Source of the DNA: Clostridiales bacterium
Lineage (GTDB): Bacteria > Bacillota > Clostridia > Christensenellales > Aristaeellaceae
Assembly (NCBI GenBank): GCA_012728815.1
Contig: JAAYEI010000009.1
Span: forward strand, 1 to 42,880
Direction of reading: 5' to 3'
DNA length: 42,880 nucleotides
How positions within the stretch are numbered: the first letter of the stretch is position 1; the number at the start of each line of letters is the position of its first letter. Below the pieces are notes generated by a model, which ran no database searches, was not told the origin of the DNA, and worked only from the letters and a program-made list of their open reading frames with translations. Below, in pieces: positions 24,904 to 32,367 of the stretch. Position numbers and translations under genes: made by a program.

Positions 24904-25794
24904 ATGAGCCCTCAGGAATACGCCGGGGACGCCAACCGCATCACGCGGGCCTACCTGGACAGCCTGCTGATTGAGCTGCGGCACATCGGCGCGACGCTGC
25001 CGGACACCAGCTTTGAGGCCTTTGGCCAGCGCTTTGCCACCCCGGTGGCCACCGCCGCCCTCTCCCACCTCAAGGGCCAGTCCGGCAACGGCATGGTGGA
25101 GATGGCCCAGGGCTGCGCCCAGGCAGGCGCCCTGTGCTTCGCGGGCATGGGTGAGGTGGAGGAGCTCAGGCAGATGCTGGCCACCGGCGCCCAGGTGGTG
25201 AAGATTGTCAAGCCCTACGCCGACCGGGGGATGATCCGGGAGCGGCTGCGCGCGGCCAGGGAGCTGGGCGCGCTGGCGGTGGGAATGGACCTGGACCATG
25301 CCTATGACCGCGCCGGGCGACCGGATGTGGTGCTGGGCCTGCCCATGGCGGCGCTGAGCCCACAGGAGCTGGCCGACACCATCCAGGATGCCGGGCTGCC
25401 CTTCATCCTCAAGGGCGTGCTCAGCGTCAGGGACACCCGCCTGGCGGTGGAGCTGGGCGCCAAAGGCATTGTGGTCTCCCACCACCATGGCATCATCCCC
25501 TTCGCCGCGCCGCCGCTGATGGTGCTGCCAGAGATTGTGGAGGCGGCGGCCGGCCGGCTGACCATCTTCGTGGACTGCGGCATCAACGACGGCTATGACG
25601 TGTTCAAGGCGCTGGCCCTGGGCGCCCAGGCCGCCTGCGTGGGCCGGGTCATCATGGGCCCGCTGCAGGAGCGGGGGCCCGAGGGCCTGCGCGAGGCCCT
25701 CACAGGCATGACCGCGCAGCTGGCCGGGGTCATGGCCAACACCGCCTGCGCCACCCTGGGCGACCTGAACCCGGGGCTGATCCGGCGGGCCTAG
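24904..25794 (+). CDS. FMN-dependent dehydrogenase, alpha-hydroxy-acid oxidase-like, atypical active site
   Basis: 296 residues, shorter than the usual 350-380. The FMN barrel is recognisable from FATPVATAALSHLKG, PFILKGVLSVRDTRLAVELGAKGIVV with K170, and the DVFKALALGAQAACVGR end. The catalytic SNHGGR motif is changed to SHHHGI (192-197): a histidine remains at the catalytic position (H194), but the arginine that holds the substrate carboxylate is isoleucine. DGGIRRG is also altered to DCGINDG. This suggests a different substrate from lactate or glycolate. AGGAGG precedes the ATG at 24904. It is 68 bases behind the isomerase-like gene and may share its transcript. Confidence 0.8.
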   Translation: MSPQEYAGDANRITRAYLDSLLIELRHIGATLPDTSFEAFGQRFATPVATAALSHLKGQSGNGMVEMAQGCAQAGALCFAGMGEVEELRQMLATGAQVVKIVKPYADRGMIRERLRAARELGALAVGMDLDHAYDRAGRPDVVLGLPMAALSPQELADTIQDAGLPFILKGVLSVRDTRLAVELGAKGIVVSHHHGIIPFAAPPLMVLPEIVEAAAGRLTIFVDCGINDGYDVFKALALGAQAACVGRVIMGPLQERGPEGLREALTGMTAQLAGVMANTACATLGDLNPGLIRRA

Positions 25795-25814
25795 GCGGCC
25801 ACCAGCGCGCCGGC

Positions 25815-25852
25815 AAAAACAGGCCGGGGCGGGCATCACGCCCGCCCCGGCC
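25815..25852. terminator. Terminator between converging genes
   Basis: Perfect 13-bp GC stem (25822-25834 with 25840-25852). On the minus strand it is followed by TG and five T, serving glnA; on the plus strand by TTGTCT, serving the dehydrogenase gene. Confidence 0.8.
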
Positions 25853-25864
25853 TTGTCTGCCGTG

Positions 25865-27187
25865 TCAATACAGCACCAGGTACTTGTCCAGCTCCCACTG
25901 GCTCACCCGCACCCGGTAGTCCTCCCACTCCTTCTCCTTGCCGCGGGTGTAGTGGTTCATGATGTGGCTGCCCAGGGTCTGGGCCACCAGGCTGTCCTGG
26001 CGCATCAGGCTGACCGCCTCCATCAGATTGGCCGGCAGCGCCTCAATGCCCCGGGCCTGGCGCTGGGCCGCGCTCATGGCGTAAATGTTCTCCGCCACCT
26101 CCTGGGGGGGCACCGCCCCCTGCCGGATGCCCTCCAGGCCTGCCTTGAGCAGCAGGGCCAGCGCCAGGTAGGGGTTGGCGGAGGGGTCGGGGCTGCGCAG
26201 CTCCAGGCGGGTGCCCTTGCCCCGGGTGGAGGGGATGCGGATGAGCACCGAGCGGTTGCGCGCCGACCAGGCCTTGTAGCAGGGCGCCTCGTAGCCGGGC
26301 ACCAGGCGCTTGTAGGAATTGACCAGGGGGTTGAGCACCGCGGTCATGCCGCCAATGTGCTTGAGCAGCCCGGCGATGAAGCTGTAGGCCTCCCTGGACA
26401 GCTCCTTCTCCCCCGCGGGGTCATAGAAGAGGTTGTCGCCGTTTTTGAACAGGGACATGTTGGTGTGCATGCCCGATCCGTTGATGCCGTAGATGGGCTT
26501 GGGCATGAAGGTGGCGTGCAGGCCATGCTGGCGGACCAGGGTCTTGACCGCCAGCTTGAAGGTCATGATGTTGTCGGCCGTTCTCAGCGCGCCGTCGTAC
26601 TTGAAGTCGATCTCGTGCTGGCCGGGGGCGGATTCGTGGTGGGAGGCCTCAATCTCAAAGCCCATGTCCTCCAGCGCCAGGCAGATGTCCCGCCTGGCGA
26701 TCTCCCCCCGGTCAATGGGCCCCAGGTCAAAGTAGCCGGCCTCGTCGTTGGTGTGGGTGGTGGGGTGGCCGTTCTGATCCAGGTGGAAGAGGAAAAACTC
26801 GCACTCCGGCCCCACGTTAAAGGTGTAGCCCAGGGCGTCCGCCTCCTTGATGACCTGCTTGAGGATGTGGCGCGGGTCCCCCGCGAAGGGGTGGCCGTCG
26901 GGCGTGTGCACGTCGCAGATCAACCGGGCCACCAGGTCACCCTCGCCATGCCAGGGCAGCAGGGCGAAGGTGGACAGGTCCGGGTGCAGCATCATGTCCG
27001 ACTCCTCCAGGCGCAGGAAGCCCTCGATGCTGCTGCCGTCAATGGTGACACGGCTGTCCAGCGCCCGGTCTATCTGGGAGGCGGTGACCGCGATGTTCTT
27101 GAGCTGGCCAAAGATGTCGGTAAACTGCAGCCTGATGAAGCGGATGTTCCGCTCCTTGATGGCCCTGACAACCTGCTCTCTGGTCAT
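25865..27187 (-). CDS. glnA: Glutamine synthetase, type I
   Basis: Makes glutamine from glutamate, ammonia and ATP. 440 residues, the size of the short GSI-alpha form of Firmicutes; there is no adenylylation-type C-terminal extension. Blocks seen: RFIRLQFTDIFGQLKNI, VTIDGSSIEGF, the ligand motif GPECEFFLF, ASHHESAPGQHEIDF, YGINGSGMHTNMSLF, and NPLVNSYKRLVPGYEAP. The ATG at 27187 follows AGAGGG and starts the conserved domain; the upstream in-frame extension covers the promoter. It is monocistronic. No GlnR gene is present. Confidence 0.97.
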   Translation of the reverse strand: MTREQVVRAIKERNIRFIRLQFTDIFGQLKNIAVTASQIDRALDSRVTIDGSSIEGFLRLEESDMMLHPDLSTFALLPWHGEGDLVARLICDVHTPDGHPFAGDPRHILKQVIKEADALGYTFNVGPECEFFLFHLDQNGHPTTHTNDEAGYFDLGPIDRGEIARRDICLALEDMGFEIEASHHESAPGQHEIDFKYDGALRTADNIMTFKLAVKTLVRQHGLHATFMPKPIYGINGSGMHTNMSLFKNGDNLFYDPAGEKELSREAYSFIAGLLKHIGGMTAVLNPLVNSYKRLVPGYEAPCYKAWSARNRSVLIRIPSTRGKGTRLELRSPDPSANPYLALALLLKAGLEGIRQGAVPPQEVAENIYAMSAAQRQARGIEALPANLMEAVSLMRQDSLVAQTLGSHIMNHYTRGKEKEWEDYRVRVSQWELDKYLVLY

Positions 27188-27236
27188 GCGCGTGCCCTCT
27201 TTCCATAAAAAGTAGGGGGCCTGAACCCCTTCATAC

Positions 27237-27265
27237 ATCTTAGGGTGGCGCCAGGCCCCGGTCAA
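27237..27265 (-). promoter_or_regulatory. glnA promoter
   Basis: Minus strand TTGACC (27265-27260), 17 bases, TAAGAT (27242-27237), 50 bases before the ATG. Confidence 0.65.
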
Positions 27266-27298
27266 GCCGTCCCCGGGGGGCGGCGCCGGGCGCCGGGG

Positions 27299-27327
27299 AA
27301 AAAAACAAGGGAAGCGCAAGGCTTCCC
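27299..27327 (-). terminator. Terminator after the DUF1801 gene
   Basis: Seven-pair stem (27309-27315 with 27321-27327) followed on the minus strand by TTG and seven T. Confidence 0.8.
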
Positions 27328-27364
27328 CGGGTGGCCGTGAAGATGTGGCGTTTGGAACTGCCCC

Positions 27365-27814
27365 TCAGGCGCTGCCCGCGCCCTCCCCCGGCTGCCGGGG
27401 ATACCGGGCGTCCATGCCCGCCAGCGCCGCGCGGATCATCTCCCGCAGCACGCCCTCGTCCAGGTCCGCCAGCCTGCGGGCGTACACGCAGCCCACGCCC
27501 CTGGTGTGCCGGCCCAGGCGGGGCAGAATCGCCGCCTTCTGATCCTCGTCCAGCCAGGTGTAGAGGCTGATCTTGCCCTTGCGCGGCGCGAAGCCCACCC
27601 GCATGGCCCGGCCGCTGTGGCCGCTGTCATAGCGGTAATCATACTGGCCAAAGCCGATCATGCCGCCGGTCCACAGGGCGGCGGGCAGGCCGGTTTCCTG
27701 CTCAAAGATGGCCAGCAGGGCCAGCGCGTCCGCCCGGCGGCCCGGCGGCTCCAGGCCCATCAGGTAGGCCCGCGGGCTGTCCGGCTCCTGCCGGGTCTTG
27801 GCCTGGTATGCCAT
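27365..27814 (-). CDS. DUF1801 domain protein
   Basis: 149-residue cytosolic protein with the DUF1801 pattern: ETGLPAALWTGGMIGFGQYDY, then FAPRKGKISLYTW and a lysine/arginine-rich C-terminal half. The biochemical role of the family is not established. Its ATG shares one base with the stop of the LacI-family gene (TGATG), so the two are translationally coupled and probably part of one regulatory unit. A terminator follows. Confidence 0.8.
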   Translation of the reverse strand: MAYQAKTRQEPDSPRAYLMGLEPPGRRADALALLAIFEQETGLPAALWTGGMIGFGQYDYRYDSGHSGRAMRVGFAPRKGKISLYTWLDEDQKAAILPRLGRHTRGVGCVYARRLADLDEGVLREMIRAALAGMDARYPRQPGEGAGSA

Positions 27815-28830
27815 CAGGCCTCCTTGGCCAGGGCGGTGGTTTCCCCCGGCAGCCAGTCATAGGGCACCTGCACATGCCGGGACTGGTTGGTCTCAATCAG
27901 CTCGCGCATCAACCTGACCGATTCCTGCGCGATCAGGCTGGTGGGCTGGCGCACGCTGGTGAGGGAGGGCGCCAGGAAGGAGCCCAGCTCAATGCCGTCA
28001 AAGCCGATGACGGACACGTCATCCGGCACCCGCAGGCCCTGCTCATGCAGGGCGCGGATGGCGCCGATGGCCATGATGTCGCTGGCCGCAAACAGCGCGG
28101 TGAAGCGCCTGCCTTCCGCCAGCATGCGCTTGACGTTCATATAGGCCGAGGGCATGGTGAAGTTGACCTCGGTAAACAGGGATTCATCATAGGGGATGCC
28201 CGCCTCCCGCATGGCGGCCACCGCGCCGTGCAGGCGCGCGCCGGTGGAATCCTGCCCGCGGGAGAAATAGCCCAGCAGGGCGATCCGGCGGTGGCCCAGC
28301 TGCAGCAGCCTGCTGGCCGCCTCAAACCCCGCCGCGTGGTGGTCGATGCTGACAGAGGAGATGTGCGAACTGCCCAGGAAGCCCGCGTCAATGGTGGCGT
28401 ACACCTGGGGCAGCTCCAGCTTTTTGACCTCTTCCTCCCGGCCCTCCAGGTTGGCGCCCAGGATGATGACGCCCTGCAGGCGGTATTCCATGTACAGCTT
28501 GCGCGCGGCCAGCAGCTGGTTGGCCTTTTCATCGATGATGTCCATGATGAAGGTGAAGCCGCTGCCATGCCCCGCCTCCATGACCTCCTCGGCCAGGTCG
28601 GTCAGGAAGGCGTTGCGCCGCCCGGACAGGATGACCCCCACGCAGGACTTGCTCTGCTGCTTGAGGTTGCTGGCGCTCTGGTTGCGGATGTAGTTGAGCT
28701 TGCGCACCGTGGCCTCCACCCGGGCGCGGGTGTTGGGGTCCACGTCCTGGCGCTCGTTGAGCACCCGGGACACCGTGGAGATGCTGACCCCGGCCGCTTT
28801 GGCCACGTCCCTGATGGTGACGATTTTCAC
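27814..28830 (-). CDS. LacI-family transcriptional regulator
   Basis: 338 residues. N-terminal helix-turn-helix and hinge VTIRDVAKAAGVSISTVSRV (from residue 4), then a periplasmic-binding-protein-like sensor with GVILSGRRNAF, ISSVSIDHHAAGFEA and DVSVIGFDGIELG. The start is GTG at 28830 with GAGG in front; an ATG eight codons earlier lacks a ribosome site. It has a strong own promoter and overlaps the DUF1801 gene. Effector unknown; it is the only LacI-type gene in the window and thus a candidate for the palindromic operators at 16047-16076 and 17770-17784, although a distant regulator such as CcpA is equally possible. Confidence 0.93.
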   Translation of the reverse strand: MKIVTIRDVAKAAGVSISTVSRVLNERQDVDPNTRARVEATVRKLNYIRNQSASNLKQQSKSCVGVILSGRRNAFLTDLAEEVMEAGHGSGFTFIMDIIDEKANQLLAARKLYMEYRLQGVIILGANLEGREEEVKKLELPQVYATIDAGFLGSSHISSVSIDHHAAGFEAASRLLQLGHRRIALLGYFSRGQDSTGARLHGAVAAMREAGIPYDESLFTEVNFTMPSAYMNVKRMLAEGRRFTALFAASDIMAIGAIRALHEQGLRVPDDVSVIGFDGIELGSFLAPSLTSVRQPTSLIAQESVRLMRELIETNQSRHVQVPYDWLPGETTALAKEA

Positions 28831-28895
28831 GCTGAACCTCGCTTTCCTGTGCATGTCGCGCGCGCCTGGCAAACCCGGGGCGCCCGTGGTCTGGA

Positions 28896-28924
28896 AGTAT
28901 AGAAAGCCCAGGCCTGGCTGTCAA
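28896..28924 (-). promoter_or_regulatory. LacI-family gene promoter
   Basis: Minus strand TTGACA (28924-28919), 17 bases, TATACT (28901-28896). The spacer contains the 10-bp palindrome CCAGGCCTGG, which might be an autoregulatory site. Confidence 0.8.
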
Positions 28925-28951
28925 GCAAGGGCGGCTGGCCCTTCCAGCCGC

Positions 28952-30394
28952 TCACAGGAGCACCTGGGCCTCGGGGCCTGTTACCCCTTCGTGCACCGCC
29001 AGTGCCTGCGCGGCCTCGCCCGCCAGGTAGTCCGCCACCTGGCGGCTGGCCAGGCCCGTGTAGTCCGCCGGGTTCATCAGCCGGGCCAGCTCCTCCCGCC
29101 CCAGCCCAAAGGCAGGATCGCGGGCCACGCGGTCCAGCAGGTCGTTGTCCTGCCCCTGGGCCTTCACCCGCTGGGCGGCGGCCTGGGCGTGCACGCGCAG
29201 GCGCTCATGCAGCTCCTGGCGGTTGCCCCCGCGCATCACCGCGCGCATGAGGATGTTTTCACTGGCCATGAAGGGCAGCTCGGCCTCCAGGTGGCGCGCC
29301 ATCATCCTGGGGTAGACCACCAGCCCCGGCACGATGCTGCCATAGAGGGTCAGCAGGCCATCCGCCGCCAGAAAGCCCTCGGCCAGGGACAGCCTGCGGT
29401 TGGCGCTGTCATCCAGGCTGCGCTCCAGCCACTGGCCCGCCGCGGTGTGGGCCGCGTTCTGCGCGTTGACAATGAGGAAGCGGGCCAGCGCCCCCATGCG
29501 CTCCGCGCGCATGGGGTTGCGCTTGTAGGGCATGGCGGAGGAGCCCACCTGGGTGGCCTCAAAGGGCTCCTCCACCTCCTTGAGGTGGGCCATCAGGCGC
29601 AGGTCGCCGGCGAACTTCGCGGCGCTTTGCGCGATGCCGGACAGCACGTTTTGCGCCAGCGCGTCAATCTTGCGGGTGTAGGTCTGCCCGGAGAGGGCCA
29701 GGGGCATCTCAAAGCCCATTTCCTGCGCGATCATCCGGTCCAGCGCCAGCGCGCGGTCCGCGTCCCCCTCAAACAGCGCCAGGAAGGAGGCCTGGGTGCC
29801 GGTGGCGCCCTTGCTGCCCAGCGGGCGCAGCTGGGCCAGGAAGTGGTCCAGCTCCCGCAGGTCCAGCAGCAGGTCCTGCAGGTAGAGGCTCAGGCGCTTG
29901 CCCAGGGTGGTGGGCTGGGCGGGCTGGAAGTGGGTGTAGGCCAGCTGGGGCAGGTCACGGTACTGCCCCGCCGCGTCTGCCAGCGCCCGGGCCGCCACCA
30001 GCAGCCGCGCGCGCAGCAGTTCCATGGCTTCGCGGATTATCAGGATGTCGGCGTTGTCCGTCACGTAGCAGCTGGTGGCGCCCAGGTGCAGGATGGGGGC
30101 GGCCAGGGGGCAATCCTGCGCGAAGGCCTGCAGGTGGGCCATCACATCATGCCGGGTGAGGCGCTCCAGCCGGTCCACCTCCTCAAGGTCCACCTGGTCC
30201 ACCTGGCGCGCAAGCTCCGCCAGCTGCGCATCGGTGATGGGCAGGCCCAGGGCCTGCTGGCTGCGCGCCAGCATCAGCCACAGCCTGCGAAACTGCCGCG
30301 CCCGGTGCAGGGGGGAGAACAGCGCCTGCATCTGCGGGCTGGCGTAGCGCAGGGAAAAAGGGCTCTGGTAGCTGTGCTGCAAATCCTGTGTCAT
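28952..30394 (-). CDS. purB: Adenylosuccinate lyase
   Basis: Acts twice in purine synthesis, releasing fumarate from SAICAR and from adenylosuccinate. 480 residues of the fumarase/aspartase superfamily: AYTHFQPAQPTTLGKR holds the catalytic histidine region, and GSSAMPYKRNPMRAE is the superfamily signature loop. GGGGGAG precedes the ATG at 30394. It has its own promoter, divergent from the ABC-F gene, and no other purine gene nearby. Confidence 0.96.
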   Translation of the reverse strand: MTQDLQHSYQSPFSLRYASPQMQALFSPLHRARQFRRLWLMLARSQQALGLPITDAQLAELARQVDQVDLEEVDRLERLTRHDVMAHLQAFAQDCPLAAPILHLGATSCYVTDNADILIIREAMELLRARLLVAARALADAAGQYRDLPQLAYTHFQPAQPTTLGKRLSLYLQDLLLDLRELDHFLAQLRPLGSKGATGTQASFLALFEGDADRALALDRMIAQEMGFEMPLALSGQTYTRKIDALAQNVLSGIAQSAAKFAGDLRLMAHLKEVEEPFEATQVGSSAMPYKRNPMRAERMGALARFLIVNAQNAAHTAAGQWLERSLDDSANRRLSLAEGFLAADGLLTLYGSIVPGLVVYPRMMARHLEAELPFMASENILMRAVMRGGNRQELHERLRVHAQAAAQRVKAQGQDNDLLDRVARDPAFGLGREELARLMNPADYTGLASRQVADYLAGEAAQALAVHEGVTGPEAQVLL

Positions 30395-30453
30395 CTGTCT
30401 CCCCCGGTCCGTCTGTCAAGGTCAAAGGCCCCCGATGGGCACAAGCACCTCTG

Positions 30454-30483
30454 AGTATAGCGGATAAGGCAACCACTTCACAA
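30454..30483 (-). promoter_or_regulatory. purB promoter
   Basis: Minus strand TTGTGA (30483-30478), 18 bases, TATACT (30459-30454), about 60 bases before the ATG. No PurR box is evident. Confidence 0.65.
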
Positions 30484-30498
30484 GCGCGCCCGCGCGCC

Positions 30499-30528
30499 TT
30501 GACAGGGGCTGGGCACCCTGCCTACAAT
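30499..30528 (+). promoter_or_regulatory. ABC-F gene promoter
   Basis: TTGACA (30499-30504), 18 bases, TACAAT (30523-30528). Transcription would begin near 30535, just ahead of the leader peptide's ribosome binding site, leaving a leader of about 115 bases. Confidence 0.8.
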
Positions 30529-30556
30529 GGTGCCAAATTGACAGGAGGTTGCCCGC

Positions 30557-30577
30557 GTGTACACCCACCCCGCATGA
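30557..30577 (+). CDS. Six-codon leader peptide upstream of the ABC-F gene
   Basis: GTG TAC ACC CAC CCC GCA TGA encodes MYTHPA. A consensus AGGAGG (30543-30548) stands exactly 8 bases before the GTG, so this tiny frame should be well translated. Short leader peptides on which antibiotic-stalled ribosomes control a downstream ABC-F gene are known for this class. The peptide is too short to compare with families, so the call rests on the ribosome site, the position between promoter and gene, and the complementarity described in the next entry. Confidence 0.55.
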   Translation: MYTHPA

Positions 30578-30644
30578 GGATTTGACCAGACAGCGGCCAG
30601 GCCGGGCTTGCGCGCCCGGCGCTGTTTGCCGCGGCGGGAGGGGT
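30563..30644 (+). promoter_or_regulatory. Putative translational attenuator of the ABC-F gene
   Basis: Codons 3-6 of the leader peptide (30563-30573) are complementary to the ABC-F ribosome binding site region (30634-30644): 9 of 11 positions pair (4 pairs, a 2x2 internal loop, 5 pairs). Between them is a 7-bp hairpin GCCGGGC/GCCCGGC (30601-30607 with 30614-30620). A ribosome stalled on the leader would cover the first strand and free the GGGAGGGG site. No convincing T-run follows the hairpin, so control would be at translation rather than termination. Confidence 0.5.
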
Positions 30645-30649
30645 ACAAC

Positions 30650-32239
30650 ATGGCAACCATACAGATCAAAAACCTGGCCTTCACCTATGAGGGCGCGGCG
30701 GAGCCCGTATTTTGCGGCCTCTCCTTCAACATGGACAGCTCCTGGCGCCTGGGGCTGGTGGGGCGCAACGGCCGGGGAAAGACCACGCTGCTGAAGCTGC
30801 TGGCCGGGCAGCTGACAGGCAGCGGGCAGGTTGTGTGCCCGCTGCCGTGTGAGTTTTTCCCCTTCCAGGTGGAGGGCGCGCGCCCCGCGCTGGAGGCGCT
30901 GATTGACGCGCTGGCCCCCTATACCAGGTGGGAAAGGGAGATGGCCGCCTGCCTGGACTTGGGCACGCCCGCCGCCTTGCAGCGCTTTGGCGAGGTGGAG
31001 CTGGCCTACGCCGCCCAGGAGGGCTACACCATCCGCGAAGCGCTGGCCCGGGAGGCCGCGCAAATGCGGGTGGACCCGGAGGCGCTTGGGCGCCCCTTCG
31101 CCAGCTTCAGCCCGGGCGAGCAGGCCCGGCTCAAGCTGGCGGCCCGCTTTGTGCGCCCGGGCCACTTCCTGCTGATTGACGAGCCCACCAACCACCTGGA
31201 CCAGGCCGGGCGGCAGGTGGTGGCGGATTACCTGGGGCGTAAGGCCGGCTTCCTCACCGCCTCCCACGACCGCAGCTTCCTGGATCAGGTGTGCGACCAC
31301 ATCCTGGCGCTGGAAAAGCAGGGCGCGCGGCTGGTGGCGGGCAACTACAGCAGCTACCGGGAGAACAAGCGCCTGCAGGACGACCATGAGCGCGCCCAGC
31401 GCGACCGCATCCTGGCCGATGTCAGCCGCCTGCGCGTGTCAGCCGGCGAGAAGGCGGCCTGGAGCGACCGGGTGGAGGCCGGCAAAACCGGCGGCGGCCC
31501 GGTCGACCGCGGCTACATCGGCGCGCGCAGCGCCGCCATGATGAAGCGGGCCAAGGCCATGGAGGGGCGCGTTCAGAAGCAGATTGAGCAAAAGGAGGCG
31601 CTGCTGAAGAACCTGGAGTACACCTCCCCCCTCAAGCTGCGGCCACTCCCCCACCCGGCCCCGCTGCTGCTGCGCTTTGAGGACGTGGGCATCGGTTTTA
31701 CGGGCCAACCCCTGTTTGAGGGCCTGTCCTTCACCCTGGCCCCGGGCGAGCGCCTGGCGGTGCTTGGCCCCAACGGGGCAGGCAAAAGCACCCTGCTGCG
31801 GCTGATCCTGGGGCAGCTGCGGCCCGACGCCGGCCGGGTCTGGACCCCAGGGGGCCTGGTCATCTCCCACCTGCCCCAGACCGCGGAGGGGCTGACTGGC
31901 ACGCCGCGGGCGCTGGCGCTGCGGGAAGGCCTGGACCTGACGCTGTTTTTGACCATCCTGCGCAAGTTTGACCTGCCCCAGGCGCATTTTGATCGGGAGG
32001 TGGCCGGCTTCTCCCTGGGACAAAAGAAGAAGGTGCTGCTGGCGCGCTCCCTGGCCCGGCCCGCCCACCTCTACCTGTGGGATGAGCCCCTCAACGACAT
32101 CGACCCGGAGAGCCGCGAACAGCTGGAGGAGCTGCTGGCGGACACCAGTGCCAGCCTGGTCTTCATCGAGCATGAGCGGCTGTTCATCTCCCGCGTGGCC
32201 ACACGGGAGCTGGTGCTGGGCCAGCCCGGCGGGCTGTGA
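30650..32239 (+). CDS. ABC-F ribosome-protection-like ATPase (Lsa/Vga-type)
   Basis: 529 residues with two ABC modules and no membrane segments, so it acts on ribosomes, not as a transporter. Module 1: GLVGRNGRGKTT (Walker A near 38-46), ASFSPGEQARLKLA signature and FLLIDEPTNHLDQAGR. Module 2: VLGPNGAGKST, FSLGQKKKVLLARSL and LYLWDEPLNDID. The inter-module linker is highly charged, rich in K, R and Q, as in antibiotic-resistance ABC-Fs. The GQKKKVLLA form of the second signature is typical of Lsa/Vga-like proteins that protect against lincosamides, streptogramin A and pleuromutilins; resistance here is inference. The ATG at 30650 has GGGAGGGG. Regulated probably through the leader peptide. 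Confidence 0.88.
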   Translation: MATIQIKNLAFTYEGAAEPVFCGLSFNMDSSWRLGLVGRNGRGKTTLLKLLAGQLTGSGQVVCPLPCEFFPFQVEGARPALEALIDALAPYTRWEREMAACLDLGTPAALQRFGEVELAYAAQEGYTIREALAREAAQMRVDPEALGRPFASFSPGEQARLKLAARFVRPGHFLLIDEPTNHLDQAGRQVVADYLGRKAGFLTASHDRSFLDQVCDHILALEKQGARLVAGNYSSYRENKRLQDDHERAQRDRILADVSRLRVSAGEKAAWSDRVEAGKTGGGPVDRGYIGARSAAMMKRAKAMEGRVQKQIEQKEALLKNLEYTSPLKLRPLPHPAPLLLRFEDVGIGFTGQPLFEGLSFTLAPGERLAVLGPNGAGKSTLLRLILGQLRPDAGRVWTPGGLVISHLPQTAEGLTGTPRALALREGLDLTLFLTILRKFDLPQAHFDREVAGFSLGQKKKVLLARSLARPAHLYLWDEPLNDIDPESREQLEELLADTSASLVFIEHERLFISRVATRELVLGQPGGL

Positions 32240-32302
32240 GGGCATCAATACAGAATTTAAACCCAGCCCAGCTGCCCTGCCCGGGGCGGCTGGGCAAGCG
32301 TG

Positions 32303-32308
32303 TATAAT
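32303..32308 (+). promoter_or_regulatory. Possible GH5 gene promoter (-10)
   Basis: Consensus TATAAT about 60 bases before the ATG; the -35 position is poor. An imperfect GC stem (GCCCAGC...GCTGGGC) just upstream has no T-run. Confidence 0.4.
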
Positions 32309-32367
32309 GCCAGTAGCACCAACACAGCATCGCCATGGCGGCGCGTTGGCATACCAAGGAGGACAGG

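Noticed and set aside
28831-28854. ATG start eight codons before the GTG of the LacI-family gene
   Set aside because: No ribosome binding site in front of it; the GTG at 28830 has one and begins the conserved helix-turn-helix region.
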